A program made the translations under genes and the position numbers. Shown piece after piece: positions 35,544 to 44,543 of a stretch of DNA of 64,000 bases. Below the pieces are notes generated by a model. The model was given only the letters and a program-made list of their open reading frames with translations. It was not told where the DNA came from and did not search any database. Positions within the stretch are counted from its first letter, which is position 1. Each line of letters opens with the position of its first letter. The DNA is from Myxococcales bacterium SG8_38 (lineage in GTDB: Bacteria > Myxococcota_A > Polyangia > Polyangiales > Houyiibacteriaceae): positions 1 through 64,000 of the forward strand of contig LJTN01000013.1 of the NCBI GenBank assembly GCA_001303415.1, in the 5' to 3' direction.

Positions 35544-37015
35544 GCTCCTTGATGGGCGTGTCGCCTCTTCTTCTGCTGGTCGTGGCAGGGCTGAGCATCA
35601 TGATCATCGATGCGTTCACCAGCGACCGAAAGGAGCTTGCGGTCGTGACCGCAGTGTCGCTCTTCATGGCCGCCGCCCTCGCCGGAGCCATGCTCGTGGG
35701 TCCCGAGCTGGCACCGGCGCCCGAGCTGGTGACCCGCTACCTCGCCGTCGACCGTCTGGGCCTCTTTTTCGACGTCGTCATTTGCGTAGGGGCTGGTCTC
35801 TCGGCGCTCCTGGCAGGAGGATACCTGCGCGAGCACGGCTTCGAGCGGGGTGAGTTCTACGTGCTCGTCGTGTTCACGGCGTTTGGCGCAATGGTGCTCG
35901 CGCGCGCCGTGGACCTGCTGAGCATCTTCCTGGGCCTCGAAACCATGTCCTTGGGGGTCTACGCGCTCGTTGCCTATCGCCGCACCAGCGCACGAGCCGT
36001 CGAAGGCGCAGTGAAGTATTTCCTGCTCGGCTCCTTTGCCGCCGCCATCCTCCTCTTCGGAAGCGCCCTGCTCTACGGAGCGACCGGGCAGACCGATCTT
36101 GCCGGCATTCGCGAGGTCATTGCCGCCGGCCGGGCGGATTCGATTCTCACCATCCTCGCGCTGGTCATGTTGATCGTCGGGCTGACGTTCAAGGTGGGCG
36201 CGGTGCCATTTCACATGTGGGTTCCCGATGCCTACGAGGGCGCCGCGACGCCCGTGACCACCTTCATGTCCGTGGGGGTCAAGGCAGCCGCGGTCGCCGT
36301 GCTCGTTCGGGTTCTGGTTGGCGCATTCGGCGACCCGTCGACCATGAGCCTCTACACCGGCTGGACCCCGGTGATCATCCTGCTGTCGGTCGTGAGCATG
36401 GTGTTCGGCAACGTCGCCGCGCTGGCGCAGAGCAGCGTCAAGCGGATGCTCGCCTACTCGTCCGTTGCGCACGCGGGCTACATCTTGGTGGGTCTTGCTG
36501 CGGCACACGAAGCCGGCTCGGCCGCCGTAAGCTCCGTGCTCTACTACATGGGCGCGTACACCGTTTCGAACGTGCTCGCCTTCGGCTCTCTGATCCTGAT
36601 GGGCTCGAAAGGCAAAGAGGCGGTCAGCTACGAGGATCTCGCGGGCGCCGGTCGGCGGCATCCGCTGGCGGCGCTGCCTTTCGTCATCGGAGTGCTCTCG
36701 CTGCTCGGGATGCCTCCAACTGCCGGGTTCTTCGGCAAGTACTACGTCTTCAGCGCCGCCGTGCAGTCGGGGCTCGTATGGCTGGCCGTCGTCGGCGTCC
36801 TCGCAAGCGCCATCGGCGCCTACTACTACCTCAAGGTCATCGTCTATTTGTTCATGCGTGAGCCCGAAGAGGGCAGCCCTATCGCCGTACCGATGCAATC
36901 CACGTACGTGATCGCGGCCCTGGTCCTGGCAGGGTACTACGTGGTCCGGATGGGCATCACACCCGGGCGCTACCTCGACTGGGCGGTTTCGGCCGCGGCC
37001 AACTTCGTGAGCTAG
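35540..37015 (+). CDS. nuoN: NADH-quinone oxidoreductase subunit N
   Basis: 491 residues from ATG 35540, which shares ATGA with the nuoM stop. LSIFLGLETMSLGVYALVAYRRTS carries the channel Glu. KVGAVPFHMWVPDAYEGAATPVTTFMSVGVKAAA and KRMLAYSSVAHAGYILVG are NuoN-specific. The open frame upstream lies inside nuoM and is a shadow. Last gene of the operon; its stop codon sits inside a perfect 13-bp inverted repeat. Confidence 0.96.
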   Translation: MSSLMGVSPLLLLVVAGLSIMIIDAFTSDRKELAVVTAVSLFMAAALAGAMLVGPELAPAPELVTRYLAVDRLGLFFDVVICVGAGLSALLAGGYLREHGFERGEFYVLVVFTAFGAMVLARAVDLLSIFLGLETMSLGVYALVAYRRTSARAVEGAVKYFLLGSFAAAILLFGSALLYGATGQTDLAGIREVIAAGRADSILTILALVMLIVGLTFKVGAVPFHMWVPDAYEGAATPVTTFMSVGVKAAAVAVLVRVLVGAFGDPSTMSLYTGWTPVIILLSVVSMVFGNVAALAQSSVKRMLAYSSVAHAGYILVGLAAAHEAGSAAVSSVLYYMGAYTVSNVLAFGSLILMGSKGKEAVSYEDLAGAGRRHPLAALPFVIGVLSLLGMPPTAGFFGKYYVFSAAVQSGLVWLAVVGVLASAIGAYYYLKVIVYLFMREPEEGSPIAVPMQSTYVIAALVLAGYYVVRMGITPGRYLDWAVSAAANFVS

Positions 37016-37038
37016 ACCGAGTGGACTCGGTCTAGCTC
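37009..37038. terminator. Bidirectional terminator-like inverted repeat over both stop codons
   Basis: Perfect 13-bp arms GAGCTAGACCGAG and CTCGGTCTAGCTC around the loop TGGA. The nuoN stop TAG (37013-37015) is in the left arm and the stop of the convergent radical SAM gene (37032-37034) is in the right arm. Neither side has a long T run. The same core recurs at 44483-44543. Confidence 0.7.
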
Positions 37039-38528
37039 GCGCGGCCGAGACGGTCCCCCGGTCTCACCAAGGACCGACGTCGGCGGTCTGGCGGGAGCGC
37101 TTCGAATGCGCCCTTCCAGTCGGAAAAACGCCCGCCCGCTCGCACGGCGTCGAGCACCGCCAACCCCTCGGCGCGGCCTCCTTGCGCGAGCACGTACTCG
37201 ACCCACGCCCAGCGGGCGCTCGTCGCGCGCACGTCGACGCGCCCCCGCACGCCCCTTCGAAGCCGGCGCAGCCGGGACTCCACCAAGGGGATGCCGGCGA
37301 ACGGATAGCCGTCTAGCGGCGTGTTCCGCTTCGCGACGAACGGAGCCACGCCGAGGGAAAGCGGGATGGTCGACGAGAGCTCCTTTCCGAGCTCGACGAG
37401 CTCGTCGATGTCATCGTCGGTTTCGCCGGGGAGCCCCACCATCACGTAGAGCTTGAGGCGCTTCATGCCATGACGGCGTGCGAGCATGGCTGCCTGCCTG
37501 AGCTGCGCTTCGCTGGTCCGGCGCTGTATCGCATCCCGCATCCGCTGGCTCGAGCCGTCGCTGGCGGTGGTCAAGATCCGATGGCCGCCCCGGGCAAGCG
37601 CGGAGACCAAGTCGTCCGTCAGACGGTCCGCGCGCAAGGACGACAGCCCGACCTCGCGACCGGACTCCGCCAGCGCGTGCACGATGTCGACGATCTGAGG
37701 ATGATCGGTCGTGGCGGCGCCTACCAGGCCCACCCGCTTGGCGTGGTCCGGAATCAACGACAAGACGCGCTCCTGCTTCACGATGCGCATCCCGTCGTTC
37801 GTGGAGCGTCGCATCACACAATAGGTGCATCCGCGATGGCAGCCCCGTTCCGGCTCGATCAGGAACATGTTGCGGAGCTCCGTGTGCGGGGTGATGACCT
37901 GCGAAAATGCGGGAAGCGTCGCGTCCTCCGCCTTGTCGATGGGCGGCAGGACGTCCCCATGCAGGCTCGGGACGAAGACGTGGGGATGATCCGCGAGCAC
38001 GCGAAGCGCATCGGCCTTCGAGGCCGAGCCGAAGACCACCCCCAACACGTCATGGATCGACTGATCGGCCTCGCCCATCAACACGCCGTCGGCGAAAGGA
38101 GCCAGCGGCAGAGGATTGCTGAACGTGAGCGGGCCGCCGACGAGGACGAACGGATCCTGCGGGCTGCGGTGCTGAGCCAGCGGCGCCAGCCCCGACAGCT
38201 CGAGGGTCTCGATCATGCCCGCCAACTCCGCCTCGTACGCGACGGAAAACGCAATGACCGGGTAGTCGGAAACCGGTCGAAGCTTTTCGTAGGTCAGCAG
38301 AGGCACTCGTGACTGCCGCCATGCGCCGACGTCGTCGGGCAAGAACGCGCGGTGGGCCGCGCGTCCGTTCGAGTCGTTGATCGAGCGATAAATGGTCTGA
38401 TATCCGAGTGAGGACATGCCGACGCGATACGGGCTCGGGTACACGAGGGCGACCGATTCGGGAGCCTCCTTGTCGACGGCTCCAATCTCATCGCGCATCC
38501 GCGCCACGATTTCGCGCTCCAAACCCAC
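37032..38528 (-). CDS. B12-binding-type radical SAM protein
   Basis: 498 residues. The N-terminal half (YPSPYRVGMSSLGYQTIYRSIND, then FLPDDVGAWRQS, PVIAFSVAYEAELAGMIETL) has the layout of a B12-binding-like domain, although the DxHxxG cobalamin motif is not seen. The radical SAM core (about residue 220 on) has EPERGCHRGCTYCVMRR, the CxxxCxxC [4Fe-4S] motif. GMKRLKLYVMVGLPGETDDDI follows. Similar proteins are annotated as TIGR03960-like radical SAM proteins of unknown reaction; no function can be assigned. Convergent with nuoN and upstream of nothing obvious on its strand. Confidence 0.82.
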   Translation of the reverse strand: MGLEREIVARMRDEIGAVDKEAPESVALVYPSPYRVGMSSLGYQTIYRSINDSNGRAAHRAFLPDDVGAWRQSRVPLLTYEKLRPVSDYPVIAFSVAYEAELAGMIETLELSGLAPLAQHRSPQDPFVLVGGPLTFSNPLPLAPFADGVLMGEADQSIHDVLGVVFGSASKADALRVLADHPHVFVPSLHGDVLPPIDKAEDATLPAFSQVITPHTELRNMFLIEPERGCHRGCTYCVMRRSTNDGMRIVKQERVLSLIPDHAKRVGLVGAATTDHPQIVDIVHALAESGREVGLSSLRADRLTDDLVSALARGGHRILTTASDGSSQRMRDAIQRRTSEAQLRQAAMLARRHGMKRLKLYVMVGLPGETDDDIDELVELGKELSSTIPLSLGVAPFVAKRNTPLDGYPFAGIPLVESRLRRLRRGVRGRVDVRATSARWAWVEYVLAQGGRAEGLAVLDAVRAGGRFSDWKGAFEALPPDRRRRSLVRPGDRLGRAS

Positions 38529-38556
38529 TGGCCAACCAATCGCTAGAAAGAGCTGA

Positions 38557-39291
38557 TTAGTTTACGGCGGTTCCGATGCGGGACCAGCGGATGCGTTGCA
38601 ACAACGAGTCGTGCGTATTTTTCCAAGACATGTAGATGAACAGAGCCTTGCCCTTGATTCGCGAGTTGGGTACGGCGCCGATCAGGGGGTTTCGGCTGTC
38701 ATTGGAGCTATCGCGATGATCGCCGAGCACGTAGACGTGGTCTTCGGGAACCTCCAGAGGCAGACGGTCGAGCGGGAAATCGTGCTTCGAGTGGCTGATT
38801 CGGTGTGAGGTTCCGTCCAGCTTTTCGAGATAGATCCTGCACGTGGGGTCGATGTTTCTCTGCTCCTCGTTCGCGCAAGGGCCGAGCTCGACCGTTTCCA
38901 GGACCTCGCCGTTGCGAACGATCTTCCCGTCACGGATGACGATTTCGTCGCCCCCGACTCCGATCACCCGCTTGACGATGTCTTCGTTGTCCGCAGGGCT
39001 GTGCAGGATGATCACGTCCCCGGGGTCGGGCCCGCCCCAGTTCACGACGGCCTCGTTTGTGAAGGGAAGGAATAGTCCATACGGGTACTTGGCCACGACG
39101 ACCCGGTCACCATCCTGCAAGGTGGGCTCCATCGACGGCCCATCGATGGCGAAAGCCTCGAACAGAGTCACCCGGATGAACAACGCCAGCAACAGCGCCC
39201 CGCCGATGGTCAGCAGATTCGATTTCCAGCTTTCAGTCTTCTTCGGCTGGCGCGCCGCTCTCGAAGCAGCTCTGTCTCGTCGATTGCTCAT
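38557..39291 (-). CDS. lepB: Signal peptidase I
   Basis: 244 residues from ATG 39291; an upstream in-frame ATG at 39363 adds only 24 Ala/Pro-rich residues. A basic N-terminus and one membrane anchor (LLTIGGALLLALFIRVTLFEAF, about residues 26-47) precede the periplasmic catalytic domain. The catalytic Ser53 is in IDGPSMEPTL, and the general-base Lys107 is in NEDIVKRVIGVGGD. VLGDHRDSSNDSRNPLIG is box E. It cleaves signal peptides at the outer face of the inner membrane. Divergent from tsaB; only about 90 nt lie between the starts. Confidence 0.94.
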   Translation of the reverse strand: MSNRRDRAASRAARQPKKTESWKSNLLTIGGALLLALFIRVTLFEAFAIDGPSMEPTLQDGDRVVVAKYPYGLFLPFTNEAVVNWGGPDPGDVIILHSPADNEDIVKRVIGVGGDEIVIRDGKIVRNGEVLETVELGPCANEEQRNIDPTCRIYLEKLDGTSHRISHSKHDFPLDRLPLEVPEDHVYVLGDHRDSSNDSRNPLIGAVPNSRIKGKALFIYMSWKNTHDSLLQRIRWSRIGTAVN

Positions 39292-39378
39292 TCGTGCGGG
39301 ATCACCGGCAGGCAGCGCGGGCGAGCACTTCGCTGGCGCGGACGCTAGTCTGCGCGTAGGCATGCGTCAAGCGACCCC

Positions 39379-40041
39379 ATGAAGCTTCTATGCATCGACA
39401 CCGCGACTGAGCACGGGACGGTGGCCGTCACGCGCGATGACGGGTCCTGTGCTTCCGTTTGCTGGCGTTCGTCCGGCCGGAACGCCGAGAATCTCTTTGG
39501 TTACATCGAATCGGCGCTTTCGGAAGCAGACGTCTCTCGGGAAGAGCTCGTCGGCATCGGCGTCGTCACCGGCCCCGGCGGATTCACCAGCCTACGCGTG
39601 GGGTTGGCGACTGCGAAGGGCTTGGCGCTCGGCTTGGACCTTCCCATCGTGGGGGTCAGCTCGCTTCGAGTGATCGCTCGATCCATCGAGGTTTCCGACC
39701 CGGATACGGTACGCGTGCCCATCATGAAGGCATATCGGGGCGACGTGCTTGCGGCGGCCTATACCGTGCCCGAAGGCGGGCTCGACGAGCTCGTACCCCC
39801 CATCTTGGGTTCCCCAGCCGACGTCCTCGAGCAGATTCGCCGCGCGGTTGGGGATCGGCCGATCTCTCGTTCGGGCGAAGGATACGTCATCGTGCCCGAG
39901 GCGTTGGTAGCGGAGGTGCTCCTCGTCATGCGGACCGAAGGGCCAGCGGACCTCGCGTCCTTGGAGCCTCACTACCTTCGCCCGAGCGATGCGACGCTGC
40001 CGGAACGCCCCTTGAGCACGAAGCACGTCGATCGGGGTTAG
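39379..40041 (+). CDS. tsaB: tRNA threonylcarbamoyladenosine biosynthesis protein TsaB
   Basis: 220 residues, of the ASKHA fold. LCIDTATEHGTVAV, then GPGGFTSLRVGLATAKGLALGLDLPIVGVSSL, the dimerisation helix with TsaD, then MKAYRGDVLAAAY. TsaB is the inactive scaffold of the TsaBDE complex that makes t6A37 in ANN-decoding tRNAs. The partners are not in the window. Its stop overlaps by 4 nt the stop of the convergent glycosyltransferase gene. Confidence 0.92.
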   Translation: MKLLCIDTATEHGTVAVTRDDGSCASVCWRSSGRNAENLFGYIESALSEADVSREELVGIGVVTGPGGFTSLRVGLATAKGLALGLDLPIVGVSSLRVIARSIEVSDPDTVRVPIMKAYRGDVLAAAYTVPEGGLDELVPPILGSPADVLEQIRRAVGDRPISRSGEGYVIVPEALVAEVLLVMRTEGPADLASLEPHYLRPSDATLPERPLSTKHVDRG

Positions 40042-41441
40042 TCCGCGCGCTCACTGATCGCATCGCGATAGGTCCGCTCGTAGAGACGAATCGTACGCTC
40101 CCAGGAGTGGTCGATTCGCATCACACGGCTCTGCAGCTCTCGAAACGCCTTGGCATTGGCAAACGCGGCCGCGGCCCGTTGGAGAGCCGAAAGCAAAGAC
40201 CTTTCCGTGGGGGTGTCGTAGAGGAACCCGGAACCCGTCTTCAACGACGCCTCGCAATCCACCACGTCGTCAGCCAGACCGCCTTCCCGATGAACAATCG
40301 GCAATGCGCCGTAGCGCTGCGCCCGCATCTGGATGTTGTCCGTCGGAGCTTCGCGGCCCGGAACCACGACGAAATCGCTGGCCGCGATGAGCGTGTGCCT
40401 GAACGCCTCGTCGTTGCCAGTCCTGATCTGAATGCGATCGGGCCATTGGTCCCAGAGCTCCTCGTAGATCGCGACCAGCTCTCCGCCGCCTTCCAGCTGA
40501 ACGACCAATTGCACGTCGTTCCGCAGGAAGTCGGACCCGACCTTGGCCAAGAGGTCCATTCCGTCACCTTCGACCCGCCCGAGCGCGGCAAACAAGGGCA
40601 CGTCACTGCGGACCGGGAGCATCACGTCACGCTGAAGGGCCGCCTTGCACTCCCCTTTTCCCTCCATGTCGAACGGATCGAAGCGGGACGACAGATGACC
40701 GTCCGTCGCGGGGTTCCAGCGAGCAGGGTCTATTCCGTGCCTCACACCGATGAGGCGAGGGCCGACCTCTCGAAACACGGGGGCCAAGGGGTTGCTGCTC
40801 TCGGGGCGCTGAAGACGGTGCGCATAGTTGGGCGACAAGGTCGTGACTCGATCCGCGCTCAGCAAGCCCGCCCTCAGCACGTTGATACGCTCACCTTCGC
40901 GGGCTTCCTCGCCCAGGCCCAACCATTCCGCGTCCCGTTCGTCGAACCTTCCTTGATGCTCGGCATCGTACACGGTGAGAACGGCAGGCAGCTCGGGGAC
41001 CACGGACCGTAAGCGCGCCACCGCGGCGGCGCCAGCCCAGCCATGCGCATGAACGACGTCGTGGCCTTTGGCGTTCTGCCGGACATGCTCGGCCGCGGCC
41101 GCGGCGAACACACCGACACGCGTCGCGTCGAGCTGCTCACCTTCGCCGGTGAGCGACCCCGCAGACAAGAGTACCTCCTCGTTTCCGATGAAGGTGAGGT
41201 CGACGCCATCTGGATTGCGTCCCGTATAGAGCTCGCAGGACCATGTCCTGCCACCGAGCTCGACCTCGAGCTTGGTGAGCCGCCGCGCCAGCGCGAGCTT
41301 CGTCACGTTGATGTGACCGTAGAGTGGAGAGACGAGCTCGACGCTGTGATCAGCGCGGCGCAAGACCTTGGCCAAGGTCAGCACGTCGCGCGCCTCCTGG
41401 CTCGAGGTGAATGCTTGAGGGGCGATGAACAGGACTCGCAA
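40038..41441 (-). CDS. Divergent GT5 (glycogen synthase-like) glycosyltransferase
   Basis: 467 residues, two Rossmann-like domains. GT5 features: HDVVHAHGWAGAAAVARL, the VRHGIDPARWNPATDGHLSSRFDPFDMEGKGECKAALQ block, and AALGRVEGDGMDLLAKV. Two nucleotide-sugar motifs of true glycogen synthases are absent: the N-terminal KxGGL is FTSSQEARDVL, and the C-terminal EPCGLTQ region reads REAPTDNIQMRAQRYG. So it is GT5-like but probably has altered donor specificity or no activity. A role in storage or surface glycan is possible; neighbours give no help. Confidence 0.75.
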   Translation of the reverse strand: MRVLFIAPQAFTSSQEARDVLTLAKVLRRADHSVELVSPLYGHINVTKLALARRLTKLEVELGGRTWSCELYTGRNPDGVDLTFIGNEEVLLSAGSLTGEGEQLDATRVGVFAAAAAEHVRQNAKGHDVVHAHGWAGAAAVARLRSVVPELPAVLTVYDAEHQGRFDERDAEWLGLGEEAREGERINVLRAGLLSADRVTTLSPNYAHRLQRPESSNPLAPVFREVGPRLIGVRHGIDPARWNPATDGHLSSRFDPFDMEGKGECKAALQRDVMLPVRSDVPLFAALGRVEGDGMDLLAKVGSDFLRNDVQLVVQLEGGGELVAIYEELWDQWPDRIQIRTGNDEAFRHTLIAASDFVVVPGREAPTDNIQMRAQRYGALPIVHREGGLADDVVDCEASLKTGSGFLYDTPTERSLLSALQRAAAAFANAKAFRELQSRVMRIDHSWERTIRLYERTYRDAISERAD

Positions 41442-41530
41442 GGTGCTGGACCATAGCGATTGTTCGTGGCGCCGGCCACGTGGAAAAAACCTGGTTGCGC
41501 CCGACGCCTACTGCGCCAGGATGGGTGTGG

Positions 41531-42436
41531 ATGACTGTACGCGGGAAAATCGCCGTGACCGGGGCTTCCGGGCTCGTCGGTGAAGCTCTGGTGCCCGCGC
41601 TTCAGGCCCATGGCTTCGAGGTTCTGCGCCTAGTGCGGCGCGTGGCCTCGGCGGACGACGAGGTACGGTGGGATCCGAGCGCCGGCACGATCGACTCGGA
41701 AGCGCTTCGGGGCGTGATGGGGGCGGTCCATCTTGCGGGCGAGAACATCGGGTCCGGACGCTGGACCGAGAGCAAGAAGAAGAAAATTCGCGACAGCCGA
41801 GTCCAGGGCACACAGCTGCTTGCGGGCGCTCTCGCAAGGCTTTCGCCGAGGCCGAATGTGCTGGTCTCCGCTTCCGGAGTCAACTACTACGGGACGCGCG
41901 GCTCCGAGACGCTGGATGAGCGCAGCGCCTCGGGGAGCGGCTTTCTCGCCTCCGTGTGCCGCGAATGGGAGGCTGCGACGTCTCCGGCTAGTGAAGCTGG
42001 GATTCGGGTAGTGCTCGCGCGCTTCGGCATGGTGCTTTCCTCCGAAGGGGGCGCGCTCGAGAAGATGAAGATGCCATTCGTCTTGGGAGTTGGCGGTCGC
42101 ATCGGAGATGGGACCCAATACATGAGCTGGATCGCCTTGGAGGATCTGATCTCAGCCATCATCTTCGCGCTCGATCGCGACGACCTGCGAGGACCCGCGA
42201 ATTTCGTCTCGCCTACGCCTGTGACCAACGCGGATTTCACGTCCACCCTGGGTCGCGTTCTCAAGCGTCCCACGGTGCTGCCTGTACCCGAGTTTGCTTT
42301 GCGGCTGGCACTCGGTTCGGAGATGGCAAACGAGCTGCTGATCGGTGGTGTCCGCGTGATCCCGGCCGAGCTTCACGCTCACGGGTTCGAGTGGCAATAC
42401 CCCACGCTCGAGCCCGCGCTCCGTTCGATCCTCTGA
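41531..42436 (+). CDS. TIGR01777-family NAD-dependent epimerase/dehydratase (YfcH-like)
   Basis: 301 residues from ATG 41531 (an in-frame ATG at 41480 adds a poorly conserved stretch). GKIAVTGASGLVGEALVPALQAHG is the Rossmann glycine motif. VHLAGENIGSGRWTESKKKKIRDSRVQGT is the family hallmark. SGVNYYGTRGSETLDE contains the active-site YG region of this SDR subfamily, and the C-terminus holds the DUF1731 domain (VPEFALRLALGSEMANELLIGGVRVIPAEL). The substrate is unknown. Confidence 0.88.
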   Translation: MTVRGKIAVTGASGLVGEALVPALQAHGFEVLRLVRRVASADDEVRWDPSAGTIDSEALRGVMGAVHLAGENIGSGRWTESKKKKIRDSRVQGTQLLAGALARLSPRPNVLVSASGVNYYGTRGSETLDERSASGSGFLASVCREWEAATSPASEAGIRVVLARFGMVLSSEGGALEKMKMPFVLGVGGRIGDGTQYMSWIALEDLISAIIFALDRDDLRGPANFVSPTPVTNADFTSTLGRVLKRPTVLPVPEFALRLALGSEMANELLIGGVRVIPAELHAHGFEWQYPTLEPALRSIL

Positions 42437-42449
42437 CGCTGCGTCTTGT

Positions 42450-44486
42450 TTGACCGGCCGTCGCGCTTCGGCTGACACTCCATGCGTGCCACGGGGGCTG
42501 CCGTCATGGAGCGCTTGGGCGTCCGCCCTGGCGTTCTTCCTCAGCGGACTGTTTCCGCTCTTCAACGCAGATGCCTATGGGCACCTGGCCCAGGGGCGGC
42601 AGATCGCGGCGCTCGGCAGGGTCCCGAAAGTCGATCTCTTCTCATTTTGGAAGCCCGCCCCGCAGCCCTGGAATAACTACGAGTGGGCATACGATTGGGT
42701 CACCTGGATGGTCTACGACCATTTGGGAGCCAGCACCTTGGTCTTGCTCAAGTGTGCTGCGTTGGGTTTGCTCGGCTATCTCCTCGTGGTCCTGGCCAGC
42801 CGGTTGGCTCTAGGAGCCGAGCTCGCCGGGCCACTTGCGCTCGCCGGGCTCTTAATCGTGCTTCCGATCGTCCGGTTTCGGTTCACCACGCGGCCCCAGG
42901 TCGTAGGCCTCCTGTTTCTAGCTATCTTGCTTCTCGGTATCCGCGCATTCTTTTCCGATCGAGAATCGGCTCAGAGGAAAGGCTGGATTCTCGCGGGGCT
43001 CACGCTGCTGCAGCTCGTGTGGGTGAACGCACACGGCTCACACCTCCTCGGAGTGACGATCAGCGCAATCTTCGCCGTCTTGTCGATTCGCACGAACGCG
43101 TTTCGGTGGATGCTGGGCTTGTTGGCGCTACAGGGCGTAGCCACGGCATGTACCCCATTTGGCTTGGCCATCGCGACGGATGCGATCGCGCACGTGCTCG
43201 ATCCCCAGTATCGCGAGCTCGTGGTCGAGTGGGGCCCATGGTCGCCCCGAGACCCACTACGGCTGTTGATCGCCCCAATTGCCGCTGCGCTGCTCGTCCT
43301 CCTGGCGATGCGGCCGGTGACGCGATCCTCGCGGTTCGGGCTCGCCTACGCCGTCTTTTGTGTGTTGTTGAGCCTGATGGCCTTTCGGTCACTGCGCTTC
43401 GTAGGTCACCAGCTCCTGTTTTGCGCACCCTTCATCGCGGCCGGCATTTCTCTGGTGCCATCGCTCGCGACGCTGCGCCGCACCGCGCCTGCGGCCGTGG
43501 CTTGCGCCGCGGTGGTATCCGCGGTCTGGATGACGCGGTTGGTCCCTGCGCTCGGCTTTGGGCTCGGTGAGGCGAAGGACGCGTATCCGTGGGCTTCAGG
43601 AGAGGTCATCGAGCGGTTCGTCGGGCATCCGAGAATCCTCGCCAGCATCGAGGATAGCTGGTTTCTCATGTTCGCCGCTCCGAGCGCGAAGCTGCTGATC
43701 GATGGGCGCGTACCATTCTACGGTCCGGACATGATCCGGCGGGTCGGCCAAAGCTTTGCCGACGTTCATCTTCTCGCGCAAGAGCTGCGGGAGCTGGACG
43801 TCAATGTCGTGGTGATCGATCACACGCGCTCGGATCACATCCCGGCAACGGAGCACCTTAGCCGCCGTGCGGAGTGGGCTCTTGGCTTCGTCGAAGACGG
43901 ACACTCCCTCTTCATTCGCCGGGACGTGGCGCCAGCGCTCGATCCATTCGAGATCGTCGGGCCTGGCTATCGTCCGGGCCGTCTGCTCGATTCGCGAGTG
44001 TCCGACGCAGACGTGACGAGAGAGGGGGAGCGACTCGGCTCGCAGTTGAATACTTCCGTGATTCACGCTTGGCATGAGGGTTTGGAGCTGTTGCGCCCCC
44101 TCGCGCGTGATGGTGACCGTGCGGGCATTCGCATGCACCGCAGCGATACGGAAAAGGCTCGCGCCCGGGCTGCCTACGAGCGAATTTCGGTTGCTGCCAA
44201 TCGATTTCCAGGTTTCACCACCATCGAGCTCTTCAGGTCCATGGCGGCTTTGTCCGCCTGCGACGTAGTCGAGGCGCGAGAAGCGCTCGGCCGGGCGATG
44301 TACAGCGGCCAGACTCGGGCCTCGACTCTCGTATCGCTCGAGCTCTCGCTCCGGGCTGGCAGCAAACCAGACCGTAGCGCCGCATTGGCGCAGCTCAGAC
44401 GGCTCCGAATGCATCCGGAGAGCGGTGACGATCCCTGGGTCGCGGCGATCGAGCGCGAAGTCGGAATCCGATGCCCGGGGCTCTAG
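42450..44486 (+). CDS. GT-C-like multi-spanning membrane protein
   Basis: 678 residues. The N-terminal half has about 9-10 hydrophobic helices, beginning with LFPLFNADAYGHLAQGRQIAALGRVPKVDLFSF. This is the acidic first-loop arrangement of GT-C glycosyltransferases of the PMT/ArnT sort. The C-terminal half (about 370-678) is soluble and helical, possibly TPR-like near the end (FRSMAALSACDVVEAREALGRAMYS). Specific function unknown. The start is uncertain: TTG 42450 is the longest, GTG 42486 is also possible. Its stop lies in an inverted repeat shared with the convergent gene. Confidence 0.65.
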   Translation: MTGRRASADTPCVPRGLPSWSAWASALAFFLSGLFPLFNADAYGHLAQGRQIAALGRVPKVDLFSFWKPAPQPWNNYEWAYDWVTWMVYDHLGASTLVLLKCAALGLLGYLLVVLASRLALGAELAGPLALAGLLIVLPIVRFRFTTRPQVVGLLFLAILLLGIRAFFSDRESAQRKGWILAGLTLLQLVWVNAHGSHLLGVTISAIFAVLSIRTNAFRWMLGLLALQGVATACTPFGLAIATDAIAHVLDPQYRELVVEWGPWSPRDPLRLLIAPIAAALLVLLAMRPVTRSSRFGLAYAVFCVLLSLMAFRSLRFVGHQLLFCAPFIAAGISLVPSLATLRRTAPAAVACAAVVSAVWMTRLVPALGFGLGEAKDAYPWASGEVIERFVGHPRILASIEDSWFLMFAAPSAKLLIDGRVPFYGPDMIRRVGQSFADVHLLAQELRELDVNVVVIDHTRSDHIPATEHLSRRAEWALGFVEDGHSLFIRRDVAPALDPFEIVGPGYRPGRLLDSRVSDADVTREGERLGSQLNTSVIHAWHEGLELLRPLARDGDRAGIRMHRSDTEKARARAAYERISVAANRFPGFTTIELFRSMAALSACDVVEAREALGRAMYSGQTRASTLVSLELSLRAGSKPDRSAALAQLRRLRMHPESGDDPWVAAIEREVGIRCPGL

Positions 44487-44543
44487 ACCGAGTGGCGACC
44501 TGAGGCTTCGAGGGCGGATCAGTTCAGGGTGTGCTCGGTCTAG
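44483..44543. terminator. Inverted repeat over two convergent stop codons, second copy
   Basis: Arms CTAGACCGAG (44483-44492) and CTCGGTCTAG (44534-44543) are perfect 10-bp complements with a 41-nt loop. The left arm carries the stop TAG of the GT-C-like gene and the right arm the stop of the phosphoesterase. CTAGACCGAGTGG is identical to 13 nt of the repeat after nuoN. Confidence 0.55.
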
